This document shows, in pieces, positions 26,893 to 35,775 of a stretch of DNA of 42,971 nucleotides (its first letter is position 1; every line of letters starts with the position of its first letter). A program made the position numbers and the translations under genes. The notes beneath the pieces are model-generated. The model was not told the DNA's origin. It ran no database searches and worked only from the letters and a program-made list of their open reading frames with translations. This stretch comes from Fibrobacter sp. (GTDB lineage Bacteria; Fibrobacterota; Chitinivibrionia; Chitinivibrionales; Chitinispirillaceae). The stretch lies in assembly GCA_012515615.1 (NCBI GenBank), contig JAAYYB010000355.1, positions 1 to 42,971 on the forward strand, written 5' to 3'.

Positions 26893-28103
26893 TTACCTGC
26901 TCTTTCAAGCCATTCAACGGGATTAAGTGAACTGGTTGATTTACGTATCTCAAAATGCAATTTCTCTCCGCCTATCGATCCTGAGTCACCCACCCGTCCC
27001 AGAACCGTTCCATATGAAGCCTCCTGATCGAGACTTACATCTATCTGGTCGAGATGAGCATAGATTGTAATATACCCGCTGGTGTGATCCACTATGACAA
27101 GCCGCCCCAGTCCGCGCATCCACCCCACATGTATAACAGTCCCTGGTGCCACACAGCTGACCGGCGCCCCTTTTTTTGCGCCAATATCCACCCCGTTATT
27201 CATGGTTACCGTTTTGTAAACAGGATGAACCACTTTACCGAAGTTCGCGAGAATTGGGCCCTCCACAGGCCATGGAAGTTTTCCTTTACTTTTTTCAAAA
27301 GCAAGAACGCCTTTTCTTTTCTCCTGCTTTGCTTTTTTCCGTTTTTCCTCCAGAAGCCTGATTATACTATTCAGTTCTTTCTGTGCAGCTTCCAGTTCCG
27401 TTATCATTTCAGTAAAAGCCTTTTTCTTGGAACGGACACTCTCGAGCATCGTCTTACGCAATGTTTCCTCTTTCAAAAACGCCTGCTGCTCCTGCTTCTT
27501 TGCGTCAAGGAGTTTTGTGAGCCGTTCCTTCTCCTGCTGACGTTCTTTTTTGCTACGGTCTATCTGGCTTCTTGCCTCTACTATTTCATTTATAAGCTCC
27601 CTGTCGTACCTGTTAAGTTCCTCAAGATATCTGGTACGGTGGATAAAATCCATCGGGCCCTTTGAATTGAGCATTAGAAGCAGCGGATGAGGAGAGCCGG
27701 ACATGTAAGCCTGACGAAGTCGCTTTTTCATTGCAGCCTGACGGTCTGAGAGCCTCTTTTCGGCAGATTTCAACGAATCCTCAAGAGATGCAATCACATG
27801 TTCAACCGTATCTATACGATCCCCCATTACAATCAGATACGTTCTTGAAACGCCGATATTTTTTTCAACCTGTTCCAGACGCTCCAGGTAATTACCTTCC
27901 TCTTTCTGGAGGTCCTTCAGCTTAGATCTTCCACGGGCCAGTTCATTCTTTATAGAATCCAGCGCCCCGGCTTTGCTTCGAATCTCCAGATCAAAAGTGG
28001 TAAGTTCATCCCCGCTTATCCCGGATACACATAAAATGCCCGTTATCAGGAAAAAAAAAGTCAGGCCAGAAATTTGCGAACAGCACTGAGGCTTCCTATC
28101 CAA
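26889..28103 (-). CDS. EnvC-like amidase activator: coiled coil plus degenerate LytM domain
   Basis: A 404-residue exported protein: hydrophobic signal segment at about 12-28, long Lys/Glu-rich coiled coil over about 35-265, and an M23/LytM domain over about 275-400. Two of the catalytic zinc ligands appear lost. The HxGxD position reads NNGVD (N302) and the HxH position reads KLH (K381), while YAHL is kept. This is the pattern of EnvC/NlpD-type activators, which switch on cell-wall amidases rather than cutting peptidoglycan. Immediate coupling to ftsX matches the E. coli FtsEX-EnvC pathway. The start is a TTG at 28103, 43 bp inside ftsX; no in-frame ATG precedes the signal segment, so the exact start is uncertain. 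Confidence 0.88.
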   Translation of the reverse strand: MDRKPQCCSQISGLTFFFLITGILCVSGISGDELTTFDLEIRSKAGALDSIKNELARGRSKLKDLQKEEGNYLERLEQVEKNIGVSRTYLIVMGDRIDTVEHVIASLEDSLKSAEKRLSDRQAAMKKRLRQAYMSGSPHPLLLMLNSKGPMDFIHRTRYLEELNRYDRELINEIVEARSQIDRSKKERQQEKERLTKLLDAKKQEQQAFLKEETLRKTMLESVRSKKKAFTEMITELEAAQKELNSIIRLLEEKRKKAKQEKRKGVLAFEKSKGKLPWPVEGPILANFGKVVHPVYKTVTMNNGVDIGAKKGAPVSCVAPGTVIHVGWMRGLGRLVIVDHTSGYITIYAHLDQIDVSLDQEASYGTVLGRVGDSGSIGGEKLHFEIRKSTSSLNPVEWLERAGK

Positions 28104-28915
28104 CCGAAAAACACCCCTATAGAAAGAATTATCAAAGGAAAAGTTTCAGGGCCCCACAACAGAGGGACTTGAATCATAGACATTCTCAAAAATGTGATCG
28201 CGGCGATACAGATCAGCCCCCCTATAAGCCCCTGAAGCATCCCTTCAAGAAGAAAGGGCATATTGATAAATGTATCGGTGGCCCCTACCAGATGCATGTT
28301 CTGCACCAGTTCTTTGCGTGCGTAAATTGTGAGTTTTATGGTGTTAGATATCATGAAATGAAGCACCAGGGACAAGATCAGCCCGGCAATCACAGAAGCT
28401 GTGAAAAAGTACCACCTGAAACGCTCAATGAGATCTATCCATTCACGGGAATATCTTACATTCTCCACACCATTAATCTGCTGCATTTTCTGCTGCAGGT
28501 TCTGAGCATCTTCACTTGAACGGTACTGCTCAGAAAGGTAAACTTCTAAAGTCGCAGGAAGAGGATTTTCATCAACCGATTCGAGCATCTCACTTCCATG
28601 CATCCTTAAGAACCTTTCCCATGCTGAATCTTTAGTGATAAGTACAGCGAGCCTTACCTCAGGCATCTGCCGGATCTGCTCGATCAGTTGATCCATATCC
28701 GCAGAACCCTCCTTGACCGAATCAGTTATGTAAACTGCAATCTCCGGCTGATCTTTTGTCTTCTCGAGAATACTCTGGAGATTAATAAGGCCCAGTACAA
28801 CAATGCCCATGAAAAACAGTGATGCGGCTATCGAAACAATTGAAACAAAGGTCATCAGTTTTGCCTGATAAAACCCCCTGACAGCCTCTTTAAGGAAATA
28901 ATATAGAGTTCCCAT
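28061..28915 (-). CDS. ftsX: Cell division protein FtsX
   Basis: The 284-residue permease-like protein has four membrane helices with one large extracytoplasmic loop after helix 1 (residues about 50-165), the loop that in E. coli binds EnvC. The C-terminal half includes GATDTFINMPFLLEGMLQGL, typical of FtsX. The ATG at 28915 (GGAAGA upstream) is preferred over a start at 28981. It is the first gene of the seven-gene overlapping operon. Its ATPase partner FtsE is not upstream; the 210-bp gap on that side holds no gene. Confidence 0.93.
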   Translation of the reverse strand: MGTLYYFLKEAVRGFYQAKLMTFVSIVSIAASLFFMGIVVLGLINLQSILEKTKDQPEIAVYITDSVKEGSADMDQLIEQIRQMPEVRLAVLITKDSAWERFLRMHGSEMLESVDENPLPATLEVYLSEQYRSSEDAQNLQQKMQQINGVENVRYSREWIDLIERFRWYFFTASVIAGLILSLVLHFMISNTIKLTIYARKELVQNMHLVGATDTFINMPFLLEGMLQGLIGGLICIAAITFLRMSMIQVPLLWGPETFPLIILSIGVFFGWIGSLSAVRKFLA

Positions 28916-29149
28916 TGTTCTTCCGGAAAAAAACCGTTTATGACCAGTGTTTAAGAGTACAATACGGTTAAAAAATAGCAATCAAAAAGGTAAATTATTC
29001 TGTTACGACAGTTATTCTCATCCCTGACAACGTAACAGCACCAGAATAGATATTCTAAAGAAAATAAGTTATTGAGTCAGCGGGCAGGAATGGCGATATA
29101 GAAATGTGGTCCCTCATCCTTCGACCAGTTACAGAATAAGCTGTTTTTA

Positions 29150-29189
29150 TAACAAAAGAGCAGATAAACAATTTTTATTCAGTTGCTCT
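29150..29189 (-). terminator. Probable terminator of the periplasmic-binding protein gene
   Basis: agagca (29157-29162) pairs with tgctct (29184-29189), and an inner ATAAA/TTTAT pair extends the stem. On the minus strand a T-rich stretch follows. It sits 4 bp beyond the stop at 29193. The remainder of the gap up to ftsX (28982-29149) has only an 8-bp inverted repeat, ctgttacg/cgtaacag near 29000-29040, that might be an operator. Confidence 0.5.
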
Positions 29190-29192
29190 GAT

Positions 29193-30971
29193 TTATTGTA
29201 CCCTGATAAATCCGCTCTCAGAGATTTTAAATATTACAGCCTCATTATTGGCGCCGCTTTCCTGATCGAAAGTAATTTTACCGGTAATACCGCTGAACCC
29301 CTGGCTCTTAAGCATTGCATCTGCCAGTTTTGCCGGATCATCACCAGCCTCTTTCAATGTTTTCATAACGACTAATGCAGCATCATACCCCAGTGCAGCT
29401 ACACGGTCGGGTTCAGAATTGAATTTTGCTTTATAGGCGGCTCTGAATTCCTGCCACTCCCTGCTATTCTGGTCAATCTCGGAACTGGTTGAAATAATCG
29501 CGTTTGCAACATACTGCCTGCCATCCTGAATTGTCTTCTGATTGTGCCAGCCATTTGAACCGATCATCTGGGTGCGAATGCGGTGGAAGATGACCTGCGG
29601 TGCAATCATCACTACATCTTCAGCATCAGCCGGAATAAACAGTCCACCAACAGACAAAGTGGAATCGACATACTTGAGGCTGTCTGATCTTGCAATTTTT
29701 CTACTGAAATCACCTCCCTTGTCAAGGACTTTCTTTTCGAGGTAACGTTTGAGAAGTTTTGAGCGCAGACTCAGAAATTGGGCAGCGAAGTCATTTGCAC
29801 CCTCCTCGAAATACTCTTCGGCTACAAGTTCCACGTTTTTCTTTCTCAGTTCTTCCTTAAAGCTCTCTGCCATCAACATGCCGTAAGAGGTTTGCGGGGC
29901 CATGATTGCGAATTCTTTTATGTTAAGATTTTCCACGGCATAACGGGCAGCCTTTTGACCCAGGACACCCATTGTAGCATTCATCTGAAAGATATTTTTT
30001 CCTAGCCCGGCTATACCATCGTCAGTTGCAGTCGGAGAGATCATAACAACCGGTTTTCCGACAGACATGGCAGCACAAACTGTCGCTGTGTGGCTGAGAA
30101 CCGGTCCGATTATTACCGGGACTCTGTGGTCATCTATAAACTCCTTTGTACGGCGTGCGGTCTCAACCATGTTGCCTTTTGTGTCTAGAACAATGTTTTT
30201 AACACTCATCCCGTTCTGCCGGTTTAAAAGCTCAATCCCAAGCTGTGCTCCCTGAACCACTCTCTTGCCCACTTCCGCTTCATCACCTGAAACAGGAGCC
30301 AGAATACCAACCTGTAGAGTCACTTTCTGCTGGTCCCTGGCTTTCAGAGCCAGATCTCTGAGGATCGACTCATATCTGGACCTTGGAAAAGACCTGCGGT
30401 GATCTTCTGCCTGACTCTGAACTTTAGCAAACTGGCCCATGGAGTAAAACCCGTTAATTTCATAGTATCGTACTATTTCCAGTATTCTGTAATGCAGGGG
30501 CAATTGAGCGATTTCTGAGACTTCACCGGAAGGCATCTGCCTGCAAATAACCTCTGTATTGGCAAGAGATAGTGAGTCGAGTACAGATGAGACCCCCCCG
30601 TCAAGACAAGCCGAAAAAGCGGAAATCGACTGTGAATACATTTCCTCCCTGCCCAAAGCCACCCCTTCCAGATACCACAAGCGTGGTGTGAATCTGGATC
30701 CGGGGAATTTCTGCCGGAACATGGAAAAAAGCCTGTGCATAGAATCATAATCACCTTTTCTCACCATCGCCTCACAGATAAGAGGCACCAGCGCTTCTGA
30801 TTCATTGCCTTTGCCATTTTTTTTCAGGTAATTTCTGATGACAATTATTGTTGAATCATAATTTCCAGCCTTATAGTATCCGGTAGCTCTCTCAAGCACA
30901 GTAACTGCCTTGGGATGTTCCGGAACGGCCAAAAGTACAATGAACGCAAGGCCGAAAAACAGCTTTATCAT
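29193..30971 (-). CDS. TPR plus periplasmic-binding-protein (LpoA/LivK-like) envelope protein
   Basis: A 592-residue exported protein. The signal segment is MIKLFFGLAFIVLLAV, residues about 20-200 are a helical TPR-like region (GYYKAGNYDSTIIVIRNYLK), and from about 215 a type I periplasmic-binding fold begins (LQVGILAPVSGDEAEVGKRV, VPVIIGPVLSHTA). The order helical repeats then Peripla_BP_6 is that of LpoA-type penicillin-binding-protein activators, but a branched-chain amino acid binding relative is possible. There is no lipobox Cys near the signal end, unlike LpoA. The ATG at 30971 has GGAG at good spacing and starts 4 bp after the TAA of the preceding gene, so the two are coupled. Confidence 0.8.
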   Translation of the reverse strand: MIKLFFGLAFIVLLAVPEHPKAVTVLERATGYYKAGNYDSTIIVIRNYLKKNGKGNESEALVPLICEAMVRKGDYDSMHRLFSMFRQKFPGSRFTPRLWYLEGVALGREEMYSQSISAFSACLDGGVSSVLDSLSLANTEVICRQMPSGEVSEIAQLPLHYRILEIVRYYEINGFYSMGQFAKVQSQAEDHRRSFPRSRYESILRDLALKARDQQKVTLQVGILAPVSGDEAEVGKRVVQGAQLGIELLNRQNGMSVKNIVLDTKGNMVETARRTKEFIDDHRVPVIIGPVLSHTATVCAAMSVGKPVVMISPTATDDGIAGLGKNIFQMNATMGVLGQKAARYAVENLNIKEFAIMAPQTSYGMLMAESFKEELRKKNVELVAEEYFEEGANDFAAQFLSLRSKLLKRYLEKKVLDKGGDFSRKIARSDSLKYVDSTLSVGGLFIPADAEDVVMIAPQVIFHRIRTQMIGSNGWHNQKTIQDGRQYVANAIISTSSEIDQNSREWQEFRAAYKAKFNSEPDRVAALGYDAALVVMKTLKEAGDDPAKLADAMLKSQGFSGITGKITFDQESGANNEAVIFKISESGFIRVQ

Positions 30972-30975
30972 ATAT

Positions 30976-31452
30976 TTACTCCAGAAAAAATCTTCCGAAC
31001 TCAATGGTATCTATAGATGAGATGTTGTTGCGCAGTTTTTCTTTCTCAGACATGTTGCCTGATGTACCCTTTTCCATTACAGATTCCTTAACAAAAATGC
31101 TGGTTCCGCATCTTAGTGCCAAAGCCAGCGCATCGCTTGTGCGGCAATCGATAAAAATCATCGAATTACCATCGGTGACCTGAAGACGGGAGAGAATTGA
31201 CTGTTCCTGAATGTCATAAATAACAACCCTGGTCAGTTTTCCACCAAGCTGCTCAAGAATTATTCTGACCAGATCTATTGTGAGTGGCTTCTCAGGAGTT
31301 ACATTCAGAGACTCTATGGCGATCGCGCTTGCCTCCAGTGGTCCAACAGGAACAGGAAGTGTCCTTTTACCACTGACTTCCTTTAATATCACCACAGGGG
31401 AATTGCGGCTGGTATCCATTGCAAAAGATGCTATTTCAACCTGAACCAGCAT
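30976..31452 (-). CDS. Bifunctional nuclease domain (DUF151) protein
   Basis: The 158-residue protein has the DUF151/BFN core: LPVPVGPLEASAIAIE and a TSDALALALR helix (the usual form is PSDAIALALR), with a C-terminal extension KGTSGNMSEKEK. Members are reported to have DNase/RNase activity in plants and appear in thermophile structures; the bacterial role is poorly known. The start is taken at 31452 because GGAG lies 7 bp before; an ATG at 31464 has its GAAGGA too close. Confidence 0.88.
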   Translation of the reverse strand: MLVQVEIASFAMDTSRNSPVVILKEVSGKRTLPVPVGPLEASAIAIESLNVTPEKPLTIDLVRIILEQLGGKLTRVVIYDIQEQSILSRLQVTDGNSMIFIDCRTSDALALALRCGTSIFVKESVMEKGTSGNMSEKEKLRNNISSIDTIEFGRFFLE

Positions 31453-31558
31453 GTTTATCTCCATTCCTTCTTAAAGCCAAACATTACCGCTGTCCTCAGA
31501 CCTCAAGGACATTTTTAAGAAAAATACACTTGATATGACAGTTTTGCCAGTAAAACGC

Positions 31559-32869
31559 TCAAGTGTACTCAAAGCCTTTCTGACGGAAATATTTCCGGTG
31601 TTCTTTTTCCACTTTCCTGAGCAATCTTTTCTCATTCCAGGTAAGCTTTTCTTTGTACTTACCAGATTTTAAGTTCTCAACAGTCTTAATAACCGGGAGC
31701 AACTTATGTACAACCTTGCCGTTTTGCCGGACCATTGTATGGATTACAGGTGTCAGCCTGATATTTCCAAGCCTGACCATCTTGCGGCCGGAACTGTCAA
31801 ACCCTGTATCCAGTGTCACTTCTGCAATATGGCTCATCTTCTGAATGGCGAATTTCAGTCCCCATGATGTCAGATTTCCCAGGGAATACAGAACAGCTGT
31901 ATCCCGGCCATCCTTTGTTCTGTATCGTTCTGATAAATTAATAATATGCGGATGATGTCCGATAATCAGGTCTATCCCAGAGTCAAGCAGATTGTGGGCC
32001 CGATTAACCAGTCTATGGGGTGGATAATACTCAAACTCAACCCCCCAGTGATTGCATGCGACTATGAAATCGGCACCCCTTGAGCGTGCAAGTTTTATTT
32101 GACGGTAAATCATTGACGGGTCATAGTCGTCATCTACAAGAGCATTAAAACGTACCAGATTTGTACCATGCTTGAAACTGCTTTCAAGAGGTATACCATT
32201 TGTTGAAAACGTGTAGGATAAAACAGCAATCTTTATTCCCCTGCATTCAAAAATCGGGAAAAGATCCTGTTCATCGGAAGTCCTGCATGCACCGGAATAA
32301 GCAACCTCTCTTCTATCCAGAAAATCACAAGTCGAGATTATCCCGCCGGAGAGGCTGTCATTGATATGATTGTTTGCCAGACTGACTACATCAAACATCC
32401 CAAAACGGCTATCGCCCAGAAGCGGCTCAGCATATGACTCAGGCACAGAAAACCTGAGAAGCTCTTCGATTATGCATTTTGGATTTACTGCAAATTCCAT
32501 ATTGGCGATCCGCAGATCTCCACAGAAGACATCTGAACCGATATGACTCCATAGCTCTTTTCCGCCTTCACCCGCAAGATCCTTTCTGCACATCAAATCT
32601 CCAACAGCCTTAATCACTACCGGCTGTGGATTCAGCATCACCGCCCCCCCCTGGTCAGGACTCATATCTTTTGAAAAAGCCTCCTCAAGACCTGATCCAC
32701 GGAACGGTTTTTTAACCGGACTGAGATACTTTGAGGAGTAATAAAGCTGCCACCATGGAGCTTTGTGATAGGTCCAGTCACTTTCAGTAAGAAATGGACG
32801 CTTGAAAGGGGAATACACATATAAAAGAAGTAAAACAAAAAGAATCAATATCAGGCTGAGCACAATCAT
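31559..32869 (-). CDS. CapA-family (poly-gamma-glutamate capsule) metallophosphatase-like protein
   Basis: A 436-residue protein with one N-terminal membrane anchor (residues 1-18) and a PGA_cap/CapA fold. Motifs visible: AVGDLMC, NMEFAV, LANNHIND, CNHWGVEFEYYP and GHHPH, the usual metal-binding set. Family members act in poly-gamma-glutamate capsule synthesis or anchoring; no capB or capC is nearby, so a general envelope phosphatase-like role is equally possible. Divergent from the RND cluster. The region 32870-33046 between them is AT-rich; a TATAAT at 32956-32961 has no good -35. Confidence 0.88.
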   Translation of the reverse strand: MIVLSLILILFVLLLLYVYSPFKRPFLTESDWTYHKAPWWQLYYSSKYLSPVKKPFRGSGLEEAFSKDMSPDQGGAVMLNPQPVVIKAVGDLMCRKDLAGEGGKELWSHIGSDVFCGDLRIANMEFAVNPKCIIEELLRFSVPESYAEPLLGDSRFGMFDVVSLANNHINDSLSGGIISTCDFLDRREVAYSGACRTSDEQDLFPIFECRGIKIAVLSYTFSTNGIPLESSFKHGTNLVRFNALVDDDYDPSMIYRQIKLARSRGADFIVACNHWGVEFEYYPPHRLVNRAHNLLDSGIDLIIGHHPHIINLSERYRTKDGRDTAVLYSLGNLTSWGLKFAIQKMSHIAEVTLDTGFDSSGRKMVRLGNIRLTPVIHTMVRQNGKVVHKLLPVIKTVENLKSGKYKEKLTWNEKRLLRKVEKEHRKYFRQKGFEYT

Positions 32870-33046
32870 CTGTTATCTGCGTCTATCTGTTATGGTTTTA
32901 TTATTATGAACGGTTCTCAGAGGAACCAGATATAAATATATAATTTACTTGATGTTATAATCCTGCAAAGAGGAAAAAAGTTTAAAAAGAATTAATTCAT
33001 ACAGGCAGAGTTAAATACCGGAACATTTATTATATTTGAAAATTCT

Positions 33047-35323
33047 ATGACTAATCCAAACTCCCTACTCGATCGTTTTTTAGGCGGGCTGATCCGTTTT
33101 CGCTCACTCGTGATTTTTTTCATAATTATTTCAACACTGTTTTTTGGGTATTTCCTCTCTAAAATTCATGTTGATAATGACACATTCAAGGCGATTCCAC
33201 CGAATCTACAAGCAAAGATTGATTACGACAATCTGAAAAAGGAGTTTTCGGCTCCTTACTTCATACTGTTTATTGCCGAATTCAAGGCAGGAAACCTGAC
33301 TGAAAAAATAGATTCCCTGAATTCCTGGTCATCTGCATTTGCTTCTTTGGATGGAATCTCAGGGGTTACCAATCTTAACACATTGCAGGTTCCTGTAAAG
33401 GGCGGATTTTTCGGGGTCTCAAGTGATTATGTTGTATCAAAGAAAGACAGCAATGAAGAGCTGACCCGCCGGAGGATCCAGGAAAACCGTGAATTTTCAA
33501 AAATTTTCATATCCGATGACGAAACAGTGTTAGGTATGGTTATCGGGCTTAAACCCGATGCTGATCGTTCCATAGTCATGAAGGATGTCCTGAACAAAAC
33601 AAACAGCATCAACCAGAATCCCAATATCAAGACTTACTTTACCAGCGAAGCCGCAGTCTCATATTTCATCGATAAGGCCATGAAAAGAGACTTTTCCATC
33701 CTTCTGCCGGTCTGTTTTATAATAGTCTTTCTGCTTCTTTACCGGGTTTTAAGACGAGTACTCTATGTCTGTGCTGCTCTTCTGGTTAATGTAATCGCGC
33801 TTATCTGGACATTTGGGTTGATGGGAATGCTGAATGTGACATTCTCCGTTGTAACATCTGTTATTCCGGTGATCCTCTTTCCTATCGGGGTTGCCGGCGC
33901 AATTCACATCATAAAAGCCTACACCCGCCAAAGGCGTGATGCCGATATTATTCCGGCCATTCAAATGACATACAAAGAACAGATTCTGCCCTGTTTTCTG
34001 GCTGCTGTCACCACATTTGCCGGATTTGCGTCATTTGTATTCTCGGAGATCTCCTGGACACGGACATTCGGGCTGTACACCGGTGTATCGGTAATGTTTG
34101 CGTTTGCATTTAATGTTACTATAATTCCGGTCTTTCTCTCATTTGAAAAGAAAGGAAAAGCCGCAGCAGTGCCCCAGACATCCGATGAGGTTAAGCTTAA
34201 CAGTTTCTGGGACCTCTTTTCCAGATTCACTCTTGAGTCCAGAAAATGGGTCTGGCTTTTCCCGGTTCTCCTTATCTTATTTTATGTAGGATTCAGAATG
34301 GTAAAAGTGGAGAGCAACCCTATAGCTATGCTTCCAGAAAACAACATGCTCAGGGTTTCAGACAATTTTATTGGAAAGTACTTTGGCGGGACACGGTTCT
34401 TTTCAGTAGTGCTTGAAAACAAAGGAGAAAAAATTTCCTCAATCGAGCAGTGGAAAGCGGTTCAGGATATTACCGGATTTATTGAAAAACAGGAAGGTAT
34501 CGGCAACGTGGCATCTGTACTGCCTCTTATGAGTAAAGTTAGTACTATGCTTACAGGTGACAGTCTTTCCAAACCGGCAGTAATGCTCCTTACTTCAAAG
34601 AGCGGAATGTTCGGGAAAAATTTTTCGAGCTTTATAAGCGGCTTCCTTTCTGAAAGCAGACAGAAGACCCGCCTCAATGTAACCTGCCGCAGTGATGAGC
34701 AGACAAAACCGCTCATCATAGCGGAAAATATAGAAAAATATGTGCAGGAGAAGCACAAAGACTGGTCGGTACTGATTTCAGGCCCGGCGATTCTAAATGA
34801 ATCGATGAGCTCCGTACTGATTGATACTCAAATCTCCAGCCTCATCTCAACATTCATTCCGGTTTTTCTCTGTCTGATTCTGTTCTTCAAATCACCACGC
34901 ATTGGCATCTTCGCGCTGATTCCAATAATTTTCTCTACTGCATTTGTTTATTCAATAATGGGAGTGCTTGGCGTAACCATAAATCTGGTCACTGTTATTA
35001 TAATGAATACATGTGTCGGCATAGGAATAGACTATGCGATCCACCTGGCCAGCGGGTTTATTTTCCAGTATAAAATAACCGGCGATAAGATCAAATCTCT
35101 TAAAGCCGCAATAAAGATCAAGGGTACACCTATACTTTTCAACACACTGGTCGTAGGGATCGGTTTTCTGGTACTTGCATTCTCAAGTTTTCCCCCTATA
35201 CGTGATTTCGGAATTCTGGTGTTTGTTTCAATGATAGTCAGCGCAGGATTTTCGATGCTGTTTCTCCCTTTGCTGCTCCTGTTTTTCGGTATCGGTAAAC
35301 CTGCATTATCAGAAAGGAAATGA
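33047..35323 (+). CDS. RND/MMPL-family exporter
   Basis: A 758-residue protein with about twelve membrane helices in two halves: a first helix at about 18-40, a periplasmic loop (HVDNDTFKAIPPNLQAKIDYD), helices at about 220-360 and the second half likewise. The GIGIDYAIHLASGF segment with its Asp is typical of MMPL/SSD proteins (HpnN-like, aryl-polyene exporters), which move lipids or lipid-like products. It begins the plus-strand cluster and stops 1 bp before the next gene, so both are coupled. No clear ribosome-binding site before the ATG. Cargo is inferred to be the product of the downstream acyl synthesis genes. Confidence 0.88.
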   Translation: MTNPNSLLDRFLGGLIRFRSLVIFFIIISTLFFGYFLSKIHVDNDTFKAIPPNLQAKIDYDNLKKEFSAPYFILFIAEFKAGNLTEKIDSLNSWSSAFASLDGISGVTNLNTLQVPVKGGFFGVSSDYVVSKKDSNEELTRRRIQENREFSKIFISDDETVLGMVIGLKPDADRSIVMKDVLNKTNSINQNPNIKTYFTSEAAVSYFIDKAMKRDFSILLPVCFIIVFLLLYRVLRRVLYVCAALLVNVIALIWTFGLMGMLNVTFSVVTSVIPVILFPIGVAGAIHIIKAYTRQRRDADIIPAIQMTYKEQILPCFLAAVTTFAGFASFVFSEISWTRTFGLYTGVSVMFAFAFNVTIIPVFLSFEKKGKAAAVPQTSDEVKLNSFWDLFSRFTLESRKWVWLFPVLLILFYVGFRMVKVESNPIAMLPENNMLRVSDNFIGKYFGGTRFFSVVLENKGEKISSIEQWKAVQDITGFIEKQEGIGNVASVLPLMSKVSTMLTGDSLSKPAVMLLTSKSGMFGKNFSSFISGFLSESRQKTRLNVTCRSDEQTKPLIIAENIEKYVQEKHKDWSVLISGPAILNESMSSVLIDTQISSLISTFIPVFLCLILFFKSPRIGIFALIPIIFSTAFVYSIMGVLGVTINLVTVIIMNTCVGIGIDYAIHLASGFIFQYKITGDKIKSLKAAIKIKGTPILFNTLVVGIGFLVLAFSSFPPIRDFGILVFVSMIVSAGFSMLFLPLLLLFFGIGKPALSERK

Positions 35324-35324
35324 G

Positions 35325-35714
35325 ATGAGACTCTTAAAATCGGTTGCTGTTATCTTAAGCGCTGCTGCATTCATTATTGCCGCACCCAAAGATCCTCTCT
35401 TAGGGACCTGGTGTGCAGGTGAAGACGGCCTTGTCCTGACATTCGCAGGCAAAGATTCCCTTATTGTGACCTCCAGTGCCGATGCCAGTATCAGCGGAGC
35501 GGGAACATATAAAAGAGATGATACCACTTTCACCGCAATACTGCTCAATGAGGGTGTTGAAATGAAAATGAAATACCAGTATAAATGGCTTGGTAAGGAT
35601 ACTATATCCGCTCAGGCCCAACTCTTCACTATTGGCGATGAAGCAGTTGATTTTCCAGGAGAGTGGATGTCGATGTCAAGATGCAGACAGGAAGGCGCCA
35701 AAACAGGTAAATAG
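35325..35714 (+). CDS. Small exported protein, unknown
   Basis: A 129-residue protein with a signal peptide (LLKSVAVILSAAAFIIAA) and a beta-rich mature part beginning DPLLGTWCAGEDGLVLTF, which resembles the short lipocalin/calycin-like fold with GTW at the first strand. Two Cys (in TWCAG and SRCRQ) could form a disulfide. It starts 1 bp after the RND stop; a periplasmic partner in product export is possible but not shown. Family not recognised. Confidence 0.7.
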   Translation: MRLLKSVAVILSAAAFIIAAPKDPLLGTWCAGEDGLVLTFAGKDSLIVTSSADASISGAGTYKRDDTTFTAILLNEGVEMKMKYQYKWLGKDTISAQAQLFTIGDEAVDFPGEWMSMSRCRQEGAKTGK

Positions 35715-35775
35715 TAGCATAATACTCTGTAAAAATGTATCTTCTGGACTTAATTTTTTTAAGATTGCAATTTAG

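Noticed and set aside
27054-27665. 203-codon plus-strand frame opposite the EnvC-like gene
   Set aside because: Phe/Leu-rich reading of the antisense of a Lys/Glu-rich coiled coil, a well-known artefact.
33031-33036. TATATT as -10 box for the RND gene
   Set aside because: It lies 10 bp before the ATG and has no -35 partner, so it was not listed as a promoter.
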